Part shown: piece after piece, positions 7,126 through 16,607 of the stretch | Layout: each line of letters begins with the position of its first letter | How positions within the stretch are numbered: the first letter of the stretch is position 1 | Source: Bacteroidales bacterium Bact_09 | GTDB taxonomy: Bacteria > Bacteroidota > Bacteroidia > Bacteroidales > UBA932 | DNA: 62,581 bases | Assembly (NCBI GenBank): GCA_001603455.1 | Contig: LUZA01000015.1 | Span: 1-62,581, forward strand | Direction: 5' to 3' | Position numbers and translations under genes: made by a program | The notes under the pieces: generated by a model | Told to the model about the DNA's origin: nothing | The model's database searches: none | Seen by the model: the letters and a program-made list of their open reading frames with translations, nothing else

Positions 7126-8568
7126 TCAATTCCAAATCCAGTCTCCCAAGATCACAAGTTCTTCCTGCAACTGATTGTCAATAAGGTATTGACGCAGTTG
7201 CTCATCGTTCAGACGCGTTGCCGGCAGGACAGGCGAATTGGCCAGCGCATAGATCATTTTTGCCGATGTCCTGACATTGCTGTTGATCATTTCCGGGGTA
7301 ATGTATTGTGGTGTGTCTGCGCTTGTATGGTATGTGTGGTATGTTTCATAACGGCATAAAGGGGTGAAGGTGGAAATTCCCTCCATCAGGAACGGAGCAT
7401 GGTCGCTGCCAAGGTACGTAAAATGGGCAATAACATTGGTGAAAAACGAATCGGTCCGGCCTATGATCATGCCGGTTTCCCTTATCAGATCCTCTGATTC
7501 ATAGCGGCCCATCAGATTGAATCCGTAAGTGCTGACTGTCATATCGTGATTGAACATATAACGGATCCCGTCCAGCCGGTTCCTGTGCCTGGCTTCCCTT
7601 ACATACAGCTCCGAACCGTAATGGCCCTGTTCTTCGGCCATGAACAGTACAAAGTCTATGGATCTGCGTGTTTTAAGGTTAAGGGCTTTGAAGGTTCTGG
7701 CTATGTCCAGTACAGAAACAGCGCCTGATGCGTTGTCGAGAGCTCCCGGGGAAATATCCCAGGAATCCAGATGAGCGCCAACAACAATGGTCTCTTGGGG
7801 AAACTCATATCCTTCCAGTCGTGCCACAATATTTCGGGCATGAGCCGGAATGCAGGAATTTTCAGTAAATAGCCTGGCCGTGCATTTACGCTTGGCAAGG
7901 CAATTCCTGAGTGCCGCTCCCCGTTCATACGAGATGCTCACCGCCGGAATCTTGATCATTCCTCCGTCAAGGGTGGCCGAGCCCGTAGTGGGCAGATCAC
8001 CTGGGATGGGATTGACAGCAATGCACCCTATTGCACCTTGGGCGATGGCCAGCGATACTTTTTGGGCACGGTGCGTATTGCGCACATGGGGAGGTGTATC
8101 AGGGAGCAATCCAAGATGGATCAGAACGATTTTCCCGGTAACGTCAATGCCTGTATAATCATTGGGCAGCCCGTTCCCTGCATCCACAATGGGTGCACTT
8201 ACATTCCCGGAAGGAGTGTAAGCCAATGCCAGTGCCGGGAAATCGGTAAATGTACCGGCCGTATCAATACGTAGCCGGGCTGTGCCCCGTTGCCACTGGT
8301 TAAAGGTGAAAGGCTGGAAGAATACGCTATCGTATCCATAGGAACGGAACAACAGGGCCGCCAATTCTTCTGCGCATGCAGCAGCCTCTGTTCCTGCCAT
8401 CCGGGGACCGTAACGGTCACAGATATCCAGCAACAATGGATATGCCTGGGAGTTGTTGCTGACTTCCAGATCAATGCTTTTGAAAACAATATGAAGATGC
8501 AGGCGCGGATTGTCGCAGCCCACAAGCAATGAAAGTAATAAAATACCTGACAGGCACCTCCACTTCAT
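7126..8568 (-). CDS. M28-family zinc aminopeptidase lipoprotein
   Basis: A 480 aa lipoprotein with lipobox LVGC (Cys18). The mature protein has a PA-domain-like insertion (about 120-230, VDAGNGLPNDYTG... GKIVLIHLG) and a C-terminal M28 metallopeptidase domain. The zinc ligands are visible: His and Asp in GAHLDSWD and GALDNASGA, Glu-Glu in MAEEQGHYGS, and His in GSDHAPFLMEG. It should release N-terminal residues from peptides outside the inner membrane. It is the first gene of the minus-strand operon that continues with the hydrolases and micropeptides. It shares a 38-base divergent promoter region with comF. Confidence 0.9.
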   Translation of the reverse strand: MKWRCLSGILLLSLLVGCDNPRLHLHIVFKSIDLEVSNNSQAYPLLLDICDRYGPRMAGTEAAACAEELAALLFRSYGYDSVFFQPFTFNQWQRGTARLRIDTAGTFTDFPALALAYTPSGNVSAPIVDAGNGLPNDYTGIDVTGKIVLIHLGLLPDTPPHVRNTHRAQKVSLAIAQGAIGCIAVNPIPGDLPTTGSATLDGGMIKIPAVSISYERGAALRNCLAKRKCTARLFTENSCIPAHARNIVARLEGYEFPQETIVVGAHLDSWDISPGALDNASGAVSVLDIARTFKALNLKTRRSIDFVLFMAEEQGHYGSELYVREARHRNRLDGIRYMFNHDMTVSTYGFNLMGRYESEDLIRETGMIIGRTDSFFTNVIAHFTYLGSDHAPFLMEGISTFTPLCRYETYHTYHTSADTPQYITPEMINSNVRTSAKMIYALANSPVLPATRLNDEQLRQYLIDNQLQEELVILGDWIWN

Positions 8569-8573
8569 GTCAA

Positions 8574-8581
8574 CAAATATA
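8574..8581 (-). promoter_or_regulatory. -7 box for the M28/hydrolase/micropeptide operon
   Basis: On the minus strand the sequence reads TATATTTG, an exact TAnnTTTG match, five bases from the M28 start codon. It lies only 11 bases from the oppositely directed comF box, so the two polymerase footprints must overlap. The -33 element is only partly matched (TTT). Confidence 0.5.
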
Positions 8582-8592
8582 GCAATATTTCA

Positions 8593-8600
8593 TAACTTTG
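8593..8600 (+). promoter_or_regulatory. -7 box for comF
   Basis: TAACTTTG, a perfect Bacteroidetes -7 box, six bases upstream of the ATG at 8607. The alternative TTG start at 8598 would be inside this box, so it was rejected. Confidence 0.5.
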
Positions 8601-8606
8601 AAAGCT

Positions 8607-9281
8607 ATGCGGAGTATCCTTACGGATATGTGTTTTCCCAGGTGCTGCGGGGTATGCGGGAAGGTTCTTGTCCCTCAGGAAGATGTGTTGTGCCTGCCTT
8701 GTCTTCACGATCTTCCCAGAACTTACCAGTGGCTGGTTCCGGACAACCCTCTGGCCGGAACGTTTAAAGGAAGAATACCTTTTGACAGAGCTTCTTCTTT
8801 TCTTTTTTTCAGGGAGGCAAGTCCATACCGTAAATTACTGCATCTTTTCAAATATGGCGGTGAGCTTCGCATTGGTCTTTATATGGGATCTCTTTTCGGG
8901 AAAGAGCTGGTCAGGACTTGGGGTCTCTCTGCCGCTCCCATAATCATTCCTGTCCCCATGTCTTCATTCAAACGAAAGAAAAGAGGTTATAATCAGGCGG
9001 AATGGCTGGCGGCAGGCATAGCCATGGCTGCCGGATGGCCGTTGGACACATCGGCAGTTGACAGGATAAGGGAAAGAACCAGCCAGACCGTATATGACAG
9101 GGAAAAACGCAGGGAAAATATCAAGAACGCCTTTGTAGCACGGTCAGTCCCTTACAGCGAGGTTTTGCTTGTGGATGATGTAGTCACGACAGGGGCCACA
9201 ATGGAAAGCTGTGCTCTTGCCATACTGGACAGGAATCCTGCAATCCGGCTCAGTCTGGCGTCGCTGGCTTATGTTGAATAA
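8607..9281 (+). CDS. comF: ComF family phosphoribosyltransferase-like protein
   Basis: About 224 aa from ATG 8607, a usual length for the ComF/GntX family. The N-terminus carries a zinc-ribbon-like set of cysteines (CCGVCGKVLV...CLPCL) and the C-terminus has the PRPP-binding loop VLLVDDVVTTGATM. The motif KRKKRGYNQAEWLA is the family signature. In transformable bacteria ComF assists DNA uptake across the inner membrane; in Bacteroidetes its role is not established. First gene of a plus-strand run with cdaA and mutS2. Confidence 0.9.
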   Translation: MRSILTDMCFPRCCGVCGKVLVPQEDVLCLPCLHDLPRTYQWLVPDNPLAGTFKGRIPFDRASSFLFFREASPYRKLLHLFKYGGELRIGLYMGSLFGKELVRTWGLSAAPIIIPVPMSSFKRKKRGYNQAEWLAAGIAMAAGWPLDTSAVDRIRERTSQTVYDREKRRENIKNAFVARSVPYSEVLLVDDVVTTGATMESCALAILDRNPAIRLSLASLAYVE

Positions 9282-9286
9282 AAACG

Positions 9287-9294
9287 TATATTTG
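9287..9294 (+). promoter_or_regulatory. -7 box for cdaA
   Basis: TATATTTG just downstream of the comF stop and six bases before the ATG at 9301. This supports separate transcription of cdaA and that ATG as the true start, rather than an upstream in-frame start inside comF. Confidence 0.5.
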
Positions 9295-9300
9295 CATACT

Positions 9301-10086
9301 ATGCCTGACTTTTTGCGCTTAGATATCCTTGATATCATAGACATTGTCCTTGTAGGGCTGCTGATCTACCAAGTGTATAAGATCATACGGGGCACTGCCG
9401 CGGTAAATATTTTTTTTGGAATCCTTTTCGTTTATTTCATATGGCTGGTTGTCAAGGCACTTCATATGGAGTTACTGACAACTATTTTGGACAAAGTGAT
9501 CAGTGTGGGCGTTCTGGCCCTGATTGTGGTTTTTCAACAGGAGATCAGACGTTTTCTCCTGCAACTTGGATCCCGGTATACCAAAGAAGGCAGACGGCGC
9601 GGATTGTTGGAAACCTTGTTCAACCCCGGACAGGAAACCATATCCAAGAGTGAAATCGAAGAGATCATCCATGCCTGCAGCAGGATGTCCGAGCGTAAAA
9701 CCGGGGCACTGATTGCCGTAGAGCGGTTTGCATCGCTCGGATTCATTACCGAGACAGGTGACCGGATAGATGCCCGGGTTCACAGGCGCCTGATAGAGAA
9801 TGTCTTTTTCAGGAATAGCCCCCTGCATGACGGAGGTATAGTCATATCCAACGGCCGTATCCAGGCGGCGCGATGTACTTTTCCCATGTCTGAAAGCCAG
9901 GGAATTCCGCCATATTTTGGCATGAGACACCGTGCTGGTGTGGGGTTGAGCGAACAAACGGACGCCTTTGTCATAGTCATATCCGAAGAAACAGGGGCTA
10001 TTTCCACCATGCAGGATGGAGTAATAAAAACACTGAGCGGTGTGGCCGAATTGCGCCTTGATCTGGAGAACGCTTTTCATAAGTAA
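9301..10086 (+). CDS. cdaA: Diadenylate cyclase (c-di-AMP synthase), CdaA type
   Basis: A 261 aa membrane-bound enzyme making cyclic di-AMP from two ATP. Three predicted membrane helices (about 10-78) precede the DisA_N catalytic domain (about 95-250). The RHR motif is at 209-211 (MRHRAG) and SEETGAIS follows. The first catalytic motif, normally DGA, reads DGG here (residues 177-179, PLHDGGIVIS), a conservative but notable change. It is next to mutS2. Start chosen at 9301 from the promoter and the membrane helix position. Confidence 0.92.
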   Translation: MPDFLRLDILDIIDIVLVGLLIYQVYKIIRGTAAVNIFFGILFVYFIWLVVKALHMELLTTILDKVISVGVLALIVVFQQEIRRFLLQLGSRYTKEGRRRGLLETLFNPGQETISKSEIEEIIHACSRMSERKTGALIAVERFASLGFITETGDRIDARVHRRLIENVFFRNSPLHDGGIVISNGRIQAARCTFPMSESQGIPPYFGMRHRAGVGLSEQTDAFVIVISEETGAISTMQDGVIKTLSGVAELRLDLENAFHK

Positions 10087-10094
10087 AAAATGCA

Positions 10095-12608
10095 ATGATC
10101 TATCCGCCCCAGTTTGAACAGAAAATAGGATTTGACAGGATACGGGAAATGCTTGGGCAGGATTGCATAAGCCGGGCAGGACGTGAATTGGCTGCCGGAA
10201 TGTCTTTTATTACGGATCGTTCTGTATTGGAAGAAGAGCTTGAGAGGACAGCCGAGATGCGGGAGATCTGTCTGTTTGAACAGCAATTTCCGGAAAACGG
10301 TTATGAAGACACTCTGTTGTTCCTTCTGCAGATGGAAACACACAGGGCATACTACCCCGATATTCCCGCTTTGGTGAGACTGCAAACCGCGGTTTTAACC
10401 GTAAAAGCATTACTTCATTTTTTTGCCAATACAAAGGAAGGGGCCTATCCTGCACTGAAAGCCCTGTGCCATCCGGTCACTTTCTTTCCTGCCATTGTGC
10501 AAAGGCTCGATAATTTGCTCGATAAGTATGGTCAGATAAGAGATAATGCTTCACCCGGACTGGCCGAGATCCGGAAATCTCTCAAAAGAAAGGAACAGCA
10601 GGTTGTTCAGAAGATCCAAAGCATTCTCAAGGAAGCCCGGGATCAGGGCGTTACCGAGCCTGATGCTTCTGCTTCTGTCCGTGATGGGCGCATGTTAATA
10701 CCGGTACCGGCCGCCAATAAAAAGAAAATCCAGGGATATATCTGTGACGAATCGGCCAGTGGCAAAACAGTCTTTATTGAGCCTATAGAAGTGGTCAACC
10801 TGAATAACCAGATACGGGAACTTGGATTTGCCGAACAACGCGAGATCACTCGAATCTTAGTGGAGTTTGCAGAATTTTTGCGGCCGTATGTACCCGATTT
10901 GATCGCACAGGCCCATTTTTTGGGAACGATCGATTTCCTGCGGGCTAAAGCCCGTACCGCGCTTAAGATGAAAGCGGGAAAACCGGTCGTAAATGACCAG
11001 CAGGGACTTTTTTTGCTCAGGGCTCGTCATCCATTGCTGGAAACGGCTTTGCGACGGGAAGGAAAAGAGATCGTTCCGCTGACCCTGAAACTCGATCAAA
11101 TAAAGCGCATACTCCTGATATCGGGTCCCAATGCGGGGGGTAAATCGGTATGCCTTAAAACGGTAGGCTTGTTACAATATATGTTCCAGTGCGGTATGTT
11201 AGTACCCGCAGCGGAAACGTCGGAATTTTCCGTTTTTGCTTCGCTTTTTTTGGATATCGGAGATGAACAGTCCCTGGACAACGACCTGAGCACGTATAGT
11301 TCCCATCTGCTGAATATGAAAGAGATCCTGAATCATGCCGATGACAAGTCTCTGGTTTTAATAGACGAGTTTGGAGCAGGAACCGAACCGGCGGCCGGAG
11401 GAGCCATAGCCGAAACATTATTGGAACAATGGGAACAACGCGGGTGCTTTGGCCTGATTACGACCCATTACACCAATCTGAAATTCTATGCCACTACCAG
11501 CCAGAGCGTTCTGAACGGGGCCATGCAGTTTGATGTTCAGCACATACAACCTCTGTTCAAACTGGAAACGGGTGTTCCGGGAAACTCGTTCGCGTTTGAA
11601 CTGGCCCGTAAAATGGGGCTTCCCGGGGAATTGATACAAAAAGCCCAGGAAAAGGCCGGTGCCGGATTTGTCGAAACGGAAAAATACATCAGGAGCATTG
11701 CCCGCAACCGCAGGAAATGGGAGGAAAAAGTGGCCCGGATCAAGCAAACGGACAAAACGTTGGAAAACATAACCGATAAATACCAGACCGAGCTGACTGA
11801 GATTCGTTCCCTCCGGAAACAAATCCTGGAAGAAGCCCGTCAGGAAGCCCAGCGGATAGTAGAAACGGCCAACCGCAAGGTTGAAAATACCATACGTGAG
11901 ATCAGGGAATCCCAGGCAGAGAAGGAGAAAACAAAAAATGTCAGAGAAGAATTGCAGCAATTCAGGGACGACCTGGCCCGGCAAACTTCCGATATGGAAG
12001 ATCAGAAGATATCCCGTAAGATGGAACAGCTTCGCAAACGAAAGGAAAAGAGTGAAAGAAGAAAACAACTAAGAGAAGAATCCATTCCGGAGGAAGGAAA
12101 GACCCGGAAAACGAACAAACAAACAGAAGATGAACAAAGGCCCCTGAAACAGGGGGACAAGGTCAGGACGAAGGACGGTACTCTGGCAGGAGAGATCCTC
12201 AGGATCAGTGGCAAAAAAGCCAGCGTAGGGATAGGACAGATAGTTACCCGGGTAGAAATAGCTGGTCTGGAAAGGATATCACAAAACGAATACAGGGCGC
12301 ATGTCCGTGTTCCGCATAAGTCACAGTCCGGCATGGGGGATGATTTGTCTGCCCACCGCCTGAACTTTTCACCACATCTGGATGTGCGTGGTATGAGGAC
12401 TGACGAAGCAATCAATCAGGTGACCCATTTCCTGGACGATGCGCTAATGGTTGGGATAGGGCAGGTGGACATACTGCATGGGACCGGAACGGGCGCCCTG
12501 CGCACCGGGATACGTAACTACCTGAAGAATGCTCCGGGAGTAGTATCTTTTGAAGATGAACACATAGAAAAGGGAGGGCCGGGTATTACTGTAGTGTATT
12601 TGGAATAA
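10095..12608 (+). CDS. mutS2: MutS2 endonuclease / ribosome-rescue ATPase
   Basis: An 837 aa protein with the MutS2 order: an N-terminal core and clamp, an ABC-type ATPase with Walker A GPNAGGKSV (about 342-350) and Walker B LVLIDEFGAGTEP, a long charged coiled coil (about 520-680), and a C-terminal Smr domain (about 757-837) with LDVRGMR and the nuclease signature HGTGTGALR. MutS2 suppresses homologous recombination and, in Gram-positive bacteria, splits collided ribosomes. It starts eight bases after the cdaA stop. Confidence 0.95.
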   Translation: MIYPPQFEQKIGFDRIREMLGQDCISRAGRELAAGMSFITDRSVLEEELERTAEMREICLFEQQFPENGYEDTLLFLLQMETHRAYYPDIPALVRLQTAVLTVKALLHFFANTKEGAYPALKALCHPVTFFPAIVQRLDNLLDKYGQIRDNASPGLAEIRKSLKRKEQQVVQKIQSILKEARDQGVTEPDASASVRDGRMLIPVPAANKKKIQGYICDESASGKTVFIEPIEVVNLNNQIRELGFAEQREITRILVEFAEFLRPYVPDLIAQAHFLGTIDFLRAKARTALKMKAGKPVVNDQQGLFLLRARHPLLETALRREGKEIVPLTLKLDQIKRILLISGPNAGGKSVCLKTVGLLQYMFQCGMLVPAAETSEFSVFASLFLDIGDEQSLDNDLSTYSSHLLNMKEILNHADDKSLVLIDEFGAGTEPAAGGAIAETLLEQWEQRGCFGLITTHYTNLKFYATTSQSVLNGAMQFDVQHIQPLFKLETGVPGNSFAFELARKMGLPGELIQKAQEKAGAGFVETEKYIRSIARNRRKWEEKVARIKQTDKTLENITDKYQTELTEIRSLRKQILEEARQEAQRIVETANRKVENTIREIRESQAEKEKTKNVREELQQFRDDLARQTSDMEDQKISRKMEQLRKRKEKSERRKQLREESIPEEGKTRKTNKQTEDEQRPLKQGDKVRTKDGTLAGEILRISGKKASVGIGQIVTRVEIAGLERISQNEYRAHVRVPHKSQSGMGDDLSAHRLNFSPHLDVRGMRTDEAINQVTHFLDDALMVGIGQVDILHGTGTGALRTGIRNYLKNAPGVVSFEDEHIEKGGPGITVVYLE

Positions 12609-12619
12609 TATCAATTCTT

Positions 12620-13006
12620 ATGAAAAAGACATTTTTAGTCATGTCATGCCTGATGGCGTTGGGATCGTGCAGTCGGGAACGGGAACCGCTGGACATTGCC
12701 GAGGCATTCCTGCAATCTTTTTTTGCGGCTGATTATCAGACGGCACGGACATATGCGGCACCTGAACTTTACCACATTCTGGAAAAATCCCAAGCCATAA
12801 TGGACTCTCTTTCCGAAGAAGAAAACGAATTGGTAAAAAAGTACCTGTCTCCCGTCAAGATCACGGTAGATAATCCCGGAAAAGTGCAGGGAGATACACT
12901 CCGGTTGTCTTACCGGGTAGAATTTTCCAATTTGCCTGAACCGGGCATTTCAGTGATCGTACTGCGAAAGGAACGCAGAAAATGGCATGTTTTTGCTTTA
13001 GAATAA
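12620..13006 (+). CDS. Small lipoprotein, DUF4878-like
   Basis: A 128 aa predicted lipoprotein with lipobox LGSC (Cys17). The mature part begins with an [20 protein letters not shown] helix pair and ends in a beta-rich segment with [16 protein letters not shown]. This layout resembles the NTF2-like DUF4878 lipoproteins of Bacteroidales. Function unknown. It follows mutS2 by 11 bases and its last nine bases overlap the 3' end of the convergent metK gene. Confidence 0.8.
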   Translation: MKKTFLVMSCLMALGSCSREREPLDIAEAFLQSFFAADYQTARTYAAPELYHILEKSQAIMDSLSEEENELVKKYLSPVKITVDNPGKVQGDTLRLSYRVEFSNLPEPGISVIVLRKERRKWHVFALE

Positions 13007-14209
13007 CCTGGATCTGAGGATATCTGTGTAATCGAGTTTTTCCCAGGAAAAATACGCTATGCCGTCTTTTCTAAAAGGATCACGGCCAAAATGGCCGTAA
13101 TTGGAAGTTGCCCTGTATATCGGATTTTTGAGCTGGAATTCTTCTATGATCCGGGCAGGACGCAAATCAAATACCTGGGATATGATCCTTGCCATTTCGG
13201 CATCAGTCTTTCTGGTGTGGGAAGTACCAAAGGTGTTCACATTCACGCTTACGGGCCGGGCTACCCCAATGGCATAGGCAAGCTGTATCAGGACTTCTTC
13301 GGCAGCTCCTGCTGCTACCAGGTTTTTGGCTATGTGGCGGGCGGCATAGCAGGCAGAACGGTCCACCTTGCTGGGATCTTTTCCCGAAAAAGCGCCACCA
13401 CCGTGCGCCCCGCGACCGCCGTACGTATCGACTATGATCTTACGTCCTGTCAGGCCGGTATCTCCGTGAGGGCCTCCTATGACAAATTTGCCTGTTGGAT
13501 TGACCAGCAATTGCATATCGTGGTCAAAGAGGTGCTTGCGGGAAGGATGAACTTTTTCTATCAGGCGCGGTAACAGGATATTGCGTACATCTTCTGTGAT
13601 CTGCTGGTGCATCAGGTGATCTTTAGCAAACGGATCATGCTGTGTGGATAAAACCAGCGTGTCTATACGTTGTGCTTTTTTATTTTCGTCGTATTCAACG
13701 GTGAACTGGCATTTTGAATCAGGCCGCAGATAAGTCATCTGTTTCCCTTCCTTGCGGATAGCGGCCAGTTCCATAAGTGTAATGTGTGCCAGGACTATGG
13801 GCAGCGGCATAAGCTCTTCCGTTTCGTTACAAGCGTATCCGAACATCATTCCCTGGTCTCCGGCACCCTGGTCATCTGGATTCTCTTTTACAACACCCTG
13901 GTATATGTCTGGAGATTGCTCATGTATGATGGAAATAACACCGCAGGATTCAGCTTCGAATTTGTACTCGGCGCGGGTGTACCCGATATCGGCTATCACT
14001 TTGCGTGCGATTTGCTGTATATCCACCCAGGCATTGGAGCGCACTTCTCCCCCAATGATCACAAGACCGGTAGATACAAATACTTCGCAGGCAACTTTGG
14101 ATTCCGGGTCAAGACGCAGGAATTCGTCTAATATGGCATCGGCAATCTGATCGGCTATTTTATCCGGATGTCCTTCAGATACAGATTCAGAAGAAAAGAG
14201 TGTTTTCAT
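12998..14209 (-). CDS. metK: S-adenosylmethionine synthetase
   Basis: A 403 aa cytoplasmic enzyme making SAM from methionine and ATP. It has the N-terminal [23 protein letters not shown], the [12 protein letters not shown] methionine/ATP loop and the [16 protein letters not shown] signature. The start is ATG 14209 (MKTLFSSES); the in-frame ATG 18 codons upstream adds residues absent from the family. It converges with the small lipoprotein gene, sharing nine bases at the 3' end. No SAM riboswitch was recognised in the 284 bases upstream. Confidence 0.97.
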   Translation of the reverse strand: MKTLFSSESVSEGHPDKIADQIADAILDEFLRLDPESKVACEVFVSTGLVIIGGEVRSNAWVDIQQIARKVIADIGYTRAEYKFEAESCGVISIIHEQSPDIYQGVVKENPDDQGAGDQGMMFGYACNETEELMPLPIVLAHITLMELAAIRKEGKQMTYLRPDSKCQFTVEYDENKKAQRIDTLVLSTQHDPFAKDHLMHQQITEDVRNILLPRLIEKVHPSRKHLFDHDMQLLVNPTGKFVIGGPHGDTGLTGRKIIVDTYGGRGAHGGGAFSGKDPSKVDRSACYAARHIAKNLVAAGAAEEVLIQLAYAIGVARPVSVNVNTFGTSHTRKTDAEMARIISQVFDLRPARIIEEFQLKNPIYRATSNYGHFGRDPFRKDGIAYFSWEKLDYTDILRSRLF

Positions 14210-14312
14210 TTTAGCATTTTTAGAGTGGTTGCAAGCAGGCAAATTTGTCCACAAGTATGTCAATTGGGTGACAAAGGTAAAAAAACTTTTAACAGAGCAA
14301 ATTTTAATTATA

Positions 14313-14365
14313 GTTGTTTATAAAAAAGTAGCCTTTGTTGATAATTTATATTGCTTATAAACAAC
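14313..14365. repeat. 11-bp perfect inverted repeat between metK and the nuclease gene
   Basis: GTTGTTTATAA at 14313-14323 is repeated as its exact reverse complement TTATAAACAAC at 14355-14365, with a 31-base spacer. It sits in the divergent region 40 bases upstream of the nuclease promoter and about 100 bases upstream of metK. It could be a regulator-binding site or a fold-back RNA; there is no T-tract to make it an ordinary terminator. Confidence 0.6.
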
Positions 14366-14404
14366 GTATTATAGTTTTTTAGCCCGTTTCTGTTCAGGTT
14401 ACAA

Positions 14405-14434
14405 TTTGTAGCGGCGGATAATTGTCTATTTTTG
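14405..14434 (+). promoter_or_regulatory. Promoter of the nuclease gene
   Basis: TTTG at 14405-14408, an 18-base spacer and TATTTTTG at 14427-14434 match the Bacteroidetes consensus at all fixed positions. The leader to the ATG at 14494 is about 55 bases. Confidence 0.65.
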
Positions 14435-14493
14435 TTGTTCAACAGATACAATTCTATAAACAAACAATCATCCGGATTAAAACTGAAAAGCTT

Positions 14494-16563
14494 ATGCAGC
14501 TCAGAAAAATCAACAGAGTACTTATGGTCCTGGCGTTCTTTCTTGCTGCCTGTAGTGAGAAGCCGGTTCCACAATCTCTTTTTCTGGACAAGACGCAAAT
14601 CACTTTTGATGCTTCCCCGGGTGAGCAGATGATCCAGGTTACGGCCAATTGCAGCTGGTCGGTTGCCATAACAGAAGGTAGCGACTGGCTTTCCGTCATG
14701 CCCAAACAGGGGCAGGGGAATGGCACCCTGACCCTGTCTGCCCAAGCCAATACAGGACCCAATCGCACGGCGTCCATTAAAATTTATTCAGCGGAAAGGG
14801 AAGCTCGTATAGCGGTTACCCAAAAAGAGCAGGAAATCCTTTATTGGAATGTGTCCCAGGTACGCGCCCTGTACAAAGGAGCCGATGTTACCATTACAGA
14901 CAAAATAGTGGTCAGAGCTACTGTTATCAGTAATTACATGCATACAGACAACGGGGGGTTGAACAATTATACTTCTATGAAAGCCATTGTAGTGAGTGAC
15001 GGAGAGGCCGGTATTCAACTCTTTTGTGCCGATAACAATACGGAATTCAAACAAGGAGACAAAGTGGAAATTCAGCTCACGGGACAAATGTTATCTGTGT
15101 ACAACAACGGCCCCCTTCAGGTGAACCGTATTCCTTTGGCCAACATAACTAAAATTGGCGCAGAAACAATTGTGGCAAAGGAAATTACAGCAACGCAACT
15201 GGTTACGGGTAATTATGAGTCTATGTACGTAGCCATACCTTCTGTACAAGTGACAGACGAAGACCTCAACAAAACTTTTGTAATAGGTTCCGCTCATACT
15301 TCCATTGGAATGGTAGCTCAGACCAAAGAGACATTTGATATTTTCTCTTCCAGATATTCCTCTTTCAAGGGTGTTACCGTACCGTCCGGAAGCGGAGTTC
15401 TCAAAGGGATTGCCAGTGTGTATGACGGACGTTACCAAATTTCATTTGCAAAAGTTTCGGATTGGGAAGGTTTGACCGGTGAACGTTTTTATACTTCTCC
15501 CACGTTCACTCTGTTTACTACAGAAAAAGAAATACCCGGAGAAGCAGGGCAATTTACCGTATCCTTAGCCGCCAACGTAAATTGGACCGTTACCTCTACA
15601 GATCCTGAAGGTTTTGCCGCATCCCCTTCTTCCGGGAGCGGTTCCGCCCCGGTAACGGTAACCTATACACAAAATCCGTCCGTATCGGCGCCTCGTATGG
15701 CAGATATTATCTTTTCCACCAATGATGCCTCTATTACCGGGCAGACATTGATCCTGCATATAACACAAAGTCCTTTTGAAGCACTGATCTCAGATCCTAT
15801 GCGCTCTTGGATGGAGTTGCCAAAAGTACAACCGAAAGATGAGTTTGCCTATATATCGCATATGACCACCCTAAAGGGGAAAAGTGTCCGTAATTACTCT
15901 TTCTGGTACGATACACAAAACCGCCTGGCCCAATGGGTGGCTTATCCGCTTTATCAGGATATTATCGGCAATGGCAGCCGTACAGATGCGTGGGATTACA
16001 ACCCAAAGGTCCCAAAACGTTATCAGCCTACTTTGTTTTACTCGTTTGGAGGCTCTACTTACGACAGAGGACATCAATTGCCCTCGGCAGACCGTCTTTA
16101 TTCACAGGACGTCAATGCCAGTACGTTTTATTTTACCAATTTGACCGCGCAAAATGCATCGCTCAATCAAAACTTATGGGCCAACCTGGAAATGAAAGTC
16201 AGAGGGTGGGCTCAGACGTGCGATACCTTATATGTGGTTACAGGAGCTATGATTCAAACCGCTGAAGATCAAACTATTAACTATGTGTACGATAATAATG
16301 GCCAACAAGTGGCTATCCCCAAGATATATTTCAAAGTATTGTTGAAGTATACAGCCGGCCAGACAAAAAACGGAGGGTATTCCTCTATTGGCTTCTGGTA
16401 CGAGAACCGTGCTTATACGGCAGAATATCCCGTAGCCTCCGATGCTAAAAATATCAAAGAAATGGAGGCTTTAACAGGCTTTGATTTCTTTCACAATTTA
16501 CCAGATGGCATTAAGGATACTGTTAAAGCAACCTGTGTCCCAAAGGATTGGGGTCTGAATTGA
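14494..16563 (+). CDS. Secreted BACON/OB-fold DNA/RNA non-specific endonuclease lipoprotein
   Basis: A 689 aa predicted lipoprotein with lipobox LAAC (Cys20). Order: a BACON-like domain (about 25-115, ending in IAVTQKEQE), a DUF5689-type OB-fold-like domain (about 118-310), a second BACON-like domain (about 330-420, NVNWTVTSTDP to LILHITQSP), and a C-terminal DNA/RNA non-specific endonuclease domain (about 430-680). The nuclease signature YDRGHQLPSADR is intact, with the catalytic His in DRGH and the metal-binding Asn expected in NLTAQNASLNQNLWANLE. Likely digests extracellular nucleic acid at the cell surface. The TonB-dependent receptor gene follows. Start ATG 14494 places the signal peptide at the N-terminus. 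Confidence 0.9.
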   Translation: MQLRKINRVLMVLAFFLAACSEKPVPQSLFLDKTQITFDASPGEQMIQVTANCSWSVAITEGSDWLSVMPKQGQGNGTLTLSAQANTGPNRTASIKIYSAEREARIAVTQKEQEILYWNVSQVRALYKGADVTITDKIVVRATVISNYMHTDNGGLNNYTSMKAIVVSDGEAGIQLFCADNNTEFKQGDKVEIQLTGQMLSVYNNGPLQVNRIPLANITKIGAETIVAKEITATQLVTGNYESMYVAIPSVQVTDEDLNKTFVIGSAHTSIGMVAQTKETFDIFSSRYSSFKGVTVPSGSGVLKGIASVYDGRYQISFAKVSDWEGLTGERFYTSPTFTLFTTEKEIPGEAGQFTVSLAANVNWTVTSTDPEGFAASPSSGSGSAPVTVTYTQNPSVSAPRMADIIFSTNDASITGQTLILHITQSPFEALISDPMRSWMELPKVQPKDEFAYISHMTTLKGKSVRNYSFWYDTQNRLAQWVAYPLYQDIIGNGSRTDAWDYNPKVPKRYQPTLFYSFGGSTYDRGHQLPSADRLYSQDVNASTFYFTNLTAQNASLNQNLWANLEMKVRGWAQTCDTLYVVTGAMIQTAEDQTINYVYDNNGQQVAIPKIYFKVLLKYTAGQTKNGGYSSIGFWYENRAYTAEYPVASDAKNIKEMEALTGFDFFHNLPDGIKDTVKATCVPKDWGLN

Positions 16564-16607
16564 GAAATTGTAGTATAAATTTAATTTATTCTGTTAATGA
16601 ATTGTGA

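Noticed and set aside
14210-14312. Possible SAM riboswitch upstream of metK
   Set aside because: I could not find the conserved stems or loops of SAM-I or SAM-II classes; a covariance search would be needed to claim one.
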